Shown here: positions 32,912-37,369 of the stretch, in pieces
How the letters are laid out: each line of letters begins with the position of its first letter
Numbering within the stretch: the first letter of the stretch is position 1
NCBI GenBank assembly: GCA_025996815.1
Contig: BNTT01000014.1
Location: 1-37,369 of the forward strand
From: Bacteroidia bacterium
GTDB taxonomy: Bacteria > Bacteroidota > Bacteroidia > Bacteroidales > Azobacteroidaceae
DNA: 37,369 bases
Direction of reading: 5' to 3'
Made by a program: the position numbers and the translations under genes
Notes under the pieces: model-generated
Told to the model about the DNA's origin: nothing
The model's input: only the letters and a program-made list of their open reading frames with translations
Database searches by the model: none

Positions 32912-33529
32912 TTATATTTTTATACCTGAAAAACTCATAAAGCCCAGCCCCATCAGTGCCGTGATGATAAACGCGATGCCCAAGCCCTGCAACGGTTTGG
33001 GGATGTCGGAATAGTGCAATTTCTCGCGAATAGCCGCCAGACCCACGATAGCCAACGCCCAGCCGATGCCCGACCCCAGCGCGAAGGTGGTGGCGATGCC
33101 CACGTTGGGAAATTCTTTTTGCTGCATAAACAGCGACCCGCCCATAATGGCGCAGTTTACGGCAATGAGCGGCAGGAAAATCCCCAGCGAATTGTAGAGC
33201 GACGGCACAAATTTGTCCAGCACCATCTCGATTATCTGCACAATCGCTGCGATGACGGCGATGAAGATGATGAAACTTAGAAAACTCAGATTCACCGTGT
33301 CGAACTGCGCCCCCAGCCAGCCAAGCGCGCCCTGCCGCAGCACGTAGTTTTCCAGCAGATAGTTGACAGGCAGTGTTACTGTCTGCACGAATGTGACGGC
33401 AATGCCCAGCCCAAGGGCAGTTTTTACGTTTTTCGACACCGCCACAAAGGAACACATCCCCAGAAAATAGGCGAAAATCATATTCTCCATAAAAATGGAA
33501 CTCACAAATGTACTTAAATATGCTTCCAT
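32912..33529 (-). CDS. nqrE: Na(+)-translocating NADH:quinone reductase subunit E
   Basis: A 205-residue integral subunit of the NqrDE pair, with six membrane segments in an inverted repeat and conserved cysteine-bearing helices that carry the central Fe-S centre. Typical motifs are [20 protein letters not shown] at the start and [17 protein letters not shown] in the fourth segment. It lies 5 bp after nqrD and 3 bp before nqrF, so it is translated in the nqr operon. No anomaly is seen. Confidence 0.96.
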   Translation of the reverse strand: MEAYLSTFVSSIFMENMIFAYFLGMCSFVAVSKNVKTALGLGIAVTFVQTVTLPVNYLLENYVLRQGALGWLGAQFDTVNLSFLSFIIFIAVIAAIVQIIEMVLDKFVPSLYNSLGIFLPLIAVNCAIMGGSLFMQQKEFPNVGIATTFALGSGIGWALAIVGLAAIREKLHYSDIPKPLQGLGIAFIITALMGLGFMSFSGIKI

Positions 33530-33534
33530 AATCT

Positions 33535-34143
33535 TTATTTTTGTCTTGCTTTTTGCAGCCAGATGATGCAGGCGACCACTATCAGTGCCATCGGCGGCAA
33601 AATCATCAGCCCGTTGTTTTCATATCCCCACTCATATAATTTGTTGGGGACGACTTGATAGCCGAGCAGACTGCCTGAGCCTAACAATTCGCGCACAAAT
33701 CCCGTGACGAGCAGGATGATGGCATAGCTCAAGCCGTTGCCCAAGCCGTCTATCAGCGAGGGGAGGGGCTTGTTTGCCAGCGCGAATACTTCCAGACGTC
33801 CCATCACGATGCAATTTGTGATAATCAAGCCGATGAAGACCGAGAGTTGCTTGCTCACATCGTAGGCGTAGGCTTTCAGGATTTCGTTGACGACGGTTAC
33901 GACCGCCGCCACGACCACCAGTTGCACGATGATGCGGATGCGCGTGGGGATGGTGTTGCGGAGGAGTGAGATAATCACGTTGGACAGTGCCACCACCACG
34001 GTTACCGAAATGCCCATCACGAGAGCCGGCTCCAGCTTGCTCGTAACCGCCAATGCCGAACAAATACCCAGCATCTGCACTGTGATGGGGTTGTTCTTAC
34101 TAAAGGGGTTTAAAAAGAGTTCTTTATTTTTCATCTGCTTCAC
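33535..34143 (-). CDS. nqrD: Na(+)-translocating NADH:quinone reductase subunit D
   Basis: A 202-residue membrane subunit, paired with NqrE across the membrane. It has six hydrophobic segments and the motifs [19 protein letters not shown] and [19 protein letters not shown], with cysteines in the two half-helices that bind iron. The start at 34143 overlaps nqrC by 20 bp. The ATG at 34134 (MKNKELF) would overlap by 11 and is equally plausible. Position in the operon and sequence leave no doubt about identity. Confidence 0.96.
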   Translation of the reverse strand: MKQMKNKELFLNPFSKNNPITVQMLGICSALAVTSKLEPALVMGISVTVVVALSNVIISLLRNTIPTRIRIIVQLVVVAAVVTVVNEILKAYAYDVSKQLSVFIGLIITNCIVMGRLEVFALANKPLPSLIDGLGNGLSYAIILLVTGFVRELLGSGSLLGYQVVPNKLYEWGYENNGLMILPPMALIVVACIIWLQKARQK

Positions 34144-34759
34144 TGTTTAAAAATGGGACATAAACTTCCAAACTCGCGTATAGCATCGCGTCGACGCCGC
34201 GGGAGGTGATGGTGCCACCCGAAATGCCATCGACATAATCTTTGTTGGGGACGGATTTGCCGGGTTTGACAATCGCGATGGAGGTGAATTTCGCTTCGGC
34301 GTTGAAGATTTTTTTGCCTGCAAAGCGGGCTGCAAAAGGCGGGAGGGCGATTTCTGCGCCCAAGCCGGGTGTTTCGCCGGCGTGTCCGAATGAAGCCCCG
34401 AAGACGGTGTTTTTGTCGTCGTTGAGGGCGAGATAGCCCCAGATTGGTCCCCACAAGCCGGTGCCGCGCAGGGCGAGGATGTACTTTTTTTGTCCTCCCA
34501 CCAGGGCTTCAAACACCGGGTGTTGCTCTTCGTTGTCCACAAAAAAGGTGCTCACGATGGTTTGTTGATACAGTGCCTCGGCGGTTGATTGATTGGCGGG
34601 CACGTTCACTGCTGCCAATATCTGTTGCATCTTGTCAATCGCCTCATTCTTCGACTGTTGCGGATGCAGCACCTCTGCCGTGAAAGCCAAGCCTACGGCA
34701 ACGAGTGTTACCAAAATCGACGCATACAACAGCGTGTAGGTGTTTCCCTCCTTATTCAT
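34124..34759 (-). CDS. nqrC: Na(+)-translocating NADH:quinone reductase subunit C
   Basis: A 211-residue FMN-binding subunit. One N-terminal membrane anchor (LLYASILVTLVAVGLAF) is followed by a periplasmic FMN-binding domain. The flavin attachment motif reads SGGTITS with T183 as the expected phosphoester site, where SGATxT is the usual form. The start ATG at 34759 overlaps the nqrB stop as ATGA, a classic translational coupling. The longer overlapping frame to 35548 is a shadow of nqrB. It needs ApbE for flavinylation, which is not present in this window. Confidence 0.95.
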   Translation of the reverse strand: MNKEGNTYTLLYASILVTLVAVGLAFTAEVLHPQQSKNEAIDKMQQILAAVNVPANQSTAEALYQQTIVSTFFVDNEEQHPVFEALVGGQKKYILALRGTGLWGPIWGYLALNDDKNTVFGASFGHAGETPGLGAEIALPPFAARFAGKKIFNAEAKFTSIAIVKPGKSVPNKDYVDGISGGTITSRGVDAMLYASLEVYVPFLNSEADEK

Positions 34760-35913
34760 TGCTTTATTCGTTTTAATCGGCGGTTTATATTGTTTTGCAC
34801 CACGCAATGGTCGATGAGCGGCGCAAAGGAATTCATCAGCAAAATAGCCAGCATCATACCTTCGGGATATCCGGGGTTGAGGATGCGGATTAAAATGGCG
34901 AGTGTGCCGACGAGAAAGCCAAAGACGTATTTGCCGTTTCGCGAGCGGGGCGATGTTACGGGGTCGGTTGCCATGAAGACGGCTCCAAAGGCGAAACCGC
35001 CCAACAGAATGTGCTGCAAGGGGGGCGTTTGCATCGCGACGTTGGCACCAATGAGGTTGAAGAGCCACGCCGTGAGCAAGCCTCCCGCAAAAACGGACAG
35101 CATCGTCCGCCAACTTGCGATGCCTGTTGCCAGCAAGATGAGCGCGCCAATGAAGATGCACAATTTGGACGTTTCGCCGACCGAGCCGGGGATAAATCCC
35201 AAGAACATATCCAAGTAATTTGGCGCATCGCTGCCGAGATGACTCAATGGTGTGGCACCGGAGAAGCCGTCTACCACCTGCCCACCGCCATAACCAAACC
35301 GGCTCTCGGTGCTTATCCAGACCGCTTCGCCCGACATTTTGGACGGATAGGCGAAAAACAAAAAAGCACGTGCAATCAATGCCGGATTCCAGATGTTGAA
35401 GCCGGTGCCGCCAAAGACTTCCTTGCAGAAGACGACCGAAAAAGCCGTTGCCACGCCAATCATCCACAGCGGCGTATTGACAGGCACAATCAGCGGAATC
35501 AGCATCCCCGACACCAAAAAGCCTTCCTGTATCTCGTGCCCTTTCCATTGCGCGACGGCAAATTCGATGCCCAAGCCCACGCCGTAGGACACCACCAGCA
35601 TCGGCAACACGGCAAACAGCCCGTAGACAAGAGCCTTAAGCCAACCGGCAGGCGCGCCGATAGCCGCAAAATGCTGCGCACCAAGATTAAACATCCCGAA
35701 CAATAGGCACGGAATGAGGGCGATGACCACGATGGACATCGCCCGTTTGGAATCGTGCGAGGCGTGAATGTGCGTTTCATCTGCCCCCGCTGTAGCGTTG
35801 GAAACAAACAGGAATGATTCGATGCCCTCAAACACGGAGTGGAACATCGCCATTTTGCCGCCCGCGCTGAAGGTGGGCTTGATTTTGTCTAAATATTGTC
35901 GTAAGAATTTCAT
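34756..35913 (-). CDS. nqrB: Na(+)-translocating NADH:quinone reductase subunit B
   Basis: A 385-residue membrane subunit with riboflavin and covalent FMN. The flavin site is DGFSGATPLSHLG, with T221 as the attachment threonine. Other family motifs are NPALIARAFLFFAYP and FMATDPVTSPRS. About ten membrane segments are visible. The gene is first in this operon: TACCTTTG lies at 35933-35940 immediately upstream and no nqrA is found between here and the DUF6266 gene. Elsewhere in Bacteroidota nqrA normally precedes nqrB. Confidence 0.96.
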   Translation of the reverse strand: MKFLRQYLDKIKPTFSAGGKMAMFHSVFEGIESFLFVSNATAGADETHIHASHDSKRAMSIVVIALIPCLLFGMFNLGAQHFAAIGAPAGWLKALVYGLFAVLPMLVVSYGVGLGIEFAVAQWKGHEIQEGFLVSGMLIPLIVPVNTPLWMIGVATAFSVVFCKEVFGGTGFNIWNPALIARAFLFFAYPSKMSGEAVWISTESRFGYGGGQVVDGFSGATPLSHLGSDAPNYLDMFLGFIPGSVGETSKLCIFIGALILLATGIASWRTMLSVFAGGLLTAWLFNLIGANVAMQTPPLQHILLGGFAFGAVFMATDPVTSPRSRNGKYVFGFLVGTLAILIRILNPGYPEGMMLAILLMNSFAPLIDHCVVQNNINRRLKRIKQ

Positions 35914-35932
35914 CTATGTAGAATAATCGCTG

Positions 35933-35940
35933 CAAAGGTA
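35933..35940 (-). promoter_or_regulatory. -7 promoter element, nqrBCDEF
   Basis: TACCTTTG on the minus strand, 19 bp before the nqrB ATG. It shows that nqrB is the first gene of the transcript. Confidence 0.65.
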
Positions 35941-36040
35941 CGAAAAAAATCAGTCTTTTTTATCGTAATTTTATGTTTTTATGTTATAAAATTAACAAAA
36001 AGACGGAAAATGGGGCTTGGGGTGGTTATGGCTTGGATTG

Positions 36041-36095
36041 GGTACGAAGTTGGTACGAGCTTGGTACGAACTTGGTATGGAGAAGGTATGGAGAA
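36041..36095. repeat. Five 11-bp tandem repeats upstream of nqrB
   Basis: Five consecutive 11-bp units: GGTACGAAGTT, GGTACGAGCTT, GGTACGAACTT and two copies of GGTATGGAGAA, followed by a partial GGTCT. The stretch lies between the nqrB promoter and the stop of the DUF6266 gene. The period is one helical turn. It may be a slippage-prone repeat or a phased binding array. Confidence 0.75.
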
Positions 36096-36163
36096 GGTCT
36101 AAATTTTGTTTGGGTCAGAAAAGACTGATTTTCGGTGAAATTTCAGGGTTTTTAACTGTGTTT

Positions 36164-36853
36164 TTAACTGTTTTTATGATATTGGTGTTTGCCGCAGGTT
36201 GATGACTTGCGGATTTCGCAGGTGCCGAGATATACGCTGTTTGCGACTTCTGTGCCGTTTTGGGATATGAAGCCGAGGTAGGCATAGACTGCATCGCCGA
36301 GCCAATCGGCAGGGGCAAAGATTTCCTGTCCTTCTTCTGAGCGGGGGTTGCCATCTGTGACTGAGAATGCTTCTGCTTTGGCGGGGTTGAGGAGGAGGAG
36401 GAGAGCCTTGTCGGTTGATGTGGCAGAGCCTGTTCCCGAGTTGTTGCTCCAATGGAAATTGACTTGGAAGTCGTTGGGACCGGTGTTGGCTTCTGCGTTG
36501 GCGGCGGGGGTGAGTTCACCGCGCGAGACGAGGACTTTGGTTTGGTCAACGGCATAATTGAGGGATGATGTGCCTTTGATGGCATTGGTGAGCGTGTAGG
36601 ACGTTGCCGCATTGAGAGGCGACCGGTTTTGTGCGTACATTTTGAAGCCTGTGCGCAGGAAGTCGTTCAGGGGTCGCAAAAATTGGATTGTTACCTTGAA
36701 CTTTGTTCGTTGTGCCACTTGCTTTTCGCTTTGGGGGTTGTGGATGTGCTGCGGAAAGGCACGCATGTAGTTGATTCCTCTCCAACTTGCGCCTACGAAG
36801 TCTCCGACTTTGCCGGAAAATCCGCCTAAAATGCCTTGTGTAATTCTTCCCAT
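36164..36853 (-). CDS. DUF6266 family protein
   Basis: A 229-residue protein of the Bacteroidota DUF6266 family, recognisable from the start MGRITQGILGGFSGKVGDFV and WRGINYMRAFPQ, followed by SEKQVAQRTKFKVTIQFLRP. The C-terminal half is beta rich with Gly/Asn/Ser. The start at 36853 is taken because the family begins with MGRI; upstream frame to 37012 crosses the promoter at 36917-36947. Function is not known to me; the family occurs in variable numbers near mobile elements. It has its own promoter and ends 220 bp before nqrB's promoter. Confidence 0.85.
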   Translation of the reverse strand: MGRITQGILGGFSGKVGDFVGASWRGINYMRAFPQHIHNPQSEKQVAQRTKFKVTIQFLRPLNDFLRTGFKMYAQNRSPLNAATSYTLTNAIKGTSSLNYAVDQTKVLVSRGELTPAANAEANTGPNDFQVNFHWSNNSGTGSATSTDKALLLLLNPAKAEAFSVTDGNPRSEEGQEIFAPADWLGDAVYAYLGFISQNGTEVANSVYLGTCEIRKSSTCGKHQYHKNS

Positions 36854-36916
36854 TGTGTTTGTGTGTTTGTAATTAATGAATTTGTTTTGTATCACGGTGT
36901 TTCCGTAAATGTTTTG

Positions 36917-36947
36917 CAAATGTACGGTTGTTTTTTGTGGTGTGCAA
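36917..36947 (-). promoter_or_regulatory. Promoter of the DUF6266 gene
   Basis: TACATTTG at 36917-36924 on the minus strand with TTG at 36945-36947, spaced 20 bp. It fits TAnnTTTG with the expected -33 spacing. Confidence 0.6.
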
Positions 36948-37001
36948 GTAAATTTTGGGGAAGTTTTCGACAAGTTTTGCACTCCGTAGCGTGGATGTGT
37001 T

Positions 37002-37112
37002 GTCTGAACCATGATTTTAGTAAGATTTTCAAGATTGGCAGGATGGAGGATTGGTGGGATTTTTTTGTAATCTTGCTAATCTTGAAAATCTTATTAAAAT
37101 CGTGGTTCAGAC
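37002..37112. repeat. GTCTGAACC-type long palindrome, copy C
   Basis: Arms of about 35 bp (GTCTGAACCATGATTTTAGT at 37002 with its inverted partner ending at 37112) surround about 40 bp. It shares the end motif and AAGATT runs with copies at 9836 and 10650 but differs in the middle. The interval 36948-37231 otherwise shows only A/T-rich sequence and no gene. Confidence 0.7.
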
Positions 37113-37231
37113 ATTACTTTGCCTGTTAGGGCATTCATATCAATAGAAAAAAGCGTATTTGTCAAATTTGTGCCGAATTCTATGTTAACTTCCAAATAAA
37201 ATCATAAAAAAATTCATTAATTTAACTTTTT

Positions 37232-37369
37232 TTAAGCTGCCACTCGTTTTGCAGGACGAATATAATCTTTTTTATAAAACTCCTTGCTGTTGACAAGAGC
37301 AAACATGATATGCACCAATTTGTTCTTTACATTGTTGAGTACGACCCCTTTGTGTTTGCCCTCAGCCAT
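37232..37369 (-). CDS. IS110-family transposase, C-terminal end (truncated by window edge)
   Basis: The last 45 codons of a gene running in from the right edge. The sequence GKHKGVVLNNVKNKLVHIMF, then ALVNSKEFYKKDY, is the characteristic C-terminal end of IS110/IS116/IS902 transposases (DEDD type). These elements lack terminal inverted repeats and carry a guide (bridge) RNA in a non-coding end, which could lie in 37113-37231 or outside the window. The frame contains an ATG at the very edge, but this is not taken as a start. A different small protein cannot be fully excluded. Confidence 0.65.
   Translation of the reverse strand: MAEGKHKGVVLNNVKNKLVHIMFALVNSKEFYKKDYIRPAKRVAA

Noticed and set aside
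34760..35548. Long minus-strand frame extending nqrC upstream
   Set aside because: It is the third-frame shadow of nqrB; the ATGA overlap gives the true nqrC start.

Overview
The window reads as a Bacteroidota chromosome, probably Bacteroidales. The reasons are the many promoters of the phylum-specific -7 form TAnnTTTG (usually TACCTTTG), the general lack of Shine-Dalgarno sites, and families typical of the phylum (DUF3127, DUF4296, DUF6266, an Nqr complex, one-cysteine DksA-like protein). Species cannot be set from the sequence. Both window edges cut insertion sequences: an IS30-type transposase on the left and the tail of an IS110-type transposase on the right.

Layout. 1-7009: IS30 remnant, M23 peptidase and MerR regulator, a large AddB-like PD-(D/E)XK protein followed by a DUF3127 protein with an SSB-like acidic tail, then an AAA ATPase behind three 33-bp-spaced palindromes and a DUF2442 protein. 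7010-9265: an accessory island on the minus strand (Cys-rich protein, coiled-coil membrane protein, a very small glycine-zipper-like peptide, a repeat protein). Two of these genes have strong Shine-Dalgarno sites, unlike their neighbours. 9249-10960: a tandem array of about 815-bp cassettes, each with a small XRE-type helix-turn-helix gene and, in its long 5' leader, a 164-nt hairpin. 10968-20900: housekeeping genes (AmpG-like transporter, polyprenyl synthase, cysK, orphan LuxR-type regulator, HEPN/MNT pair, PBP1A, an M28 peptidase fused to a putative outer-membrane barrel, tRNA-Arg, tRNA-Leu, comF). 20921-30848: an RsmF-like methyltransferase and a seven-gene minus-strand run ileS, DUF1016, dksA-like, lspA, DUF4296, DUF1016, prfC. 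31023-36853: an outer-membrane protein, the nqrBCDEF operon without nqrA, and a DUF6266 protein.

The most unusual element is the cassette array at 9249-10960. The two complete units are nearly identical outside the hairpin: the spacer differs at 2 of about 265 positions, and the helix-turn-helix gene at 7 silent positions. Inside the hairpin, the stems have different sequences in the two units, yet pairing, hairpin length and internal-loop sequences are kept. A third unit is a deletion remnant. This indicates a conserved RNA, or single-stranded DNA, fold whose stem sequence is being diversified, tied to a conserved DNA-binding-type protein. I do not recognise it as a named system.

Other points worth checking are four 36-nt palindromic repeats inside a DUF1016 gene, dispersed repeats embedded in frame in the AddB-like gene, two DUF1016 nucleases interleaved in a housekeeping operon, and several probably leaderless mRNAs.
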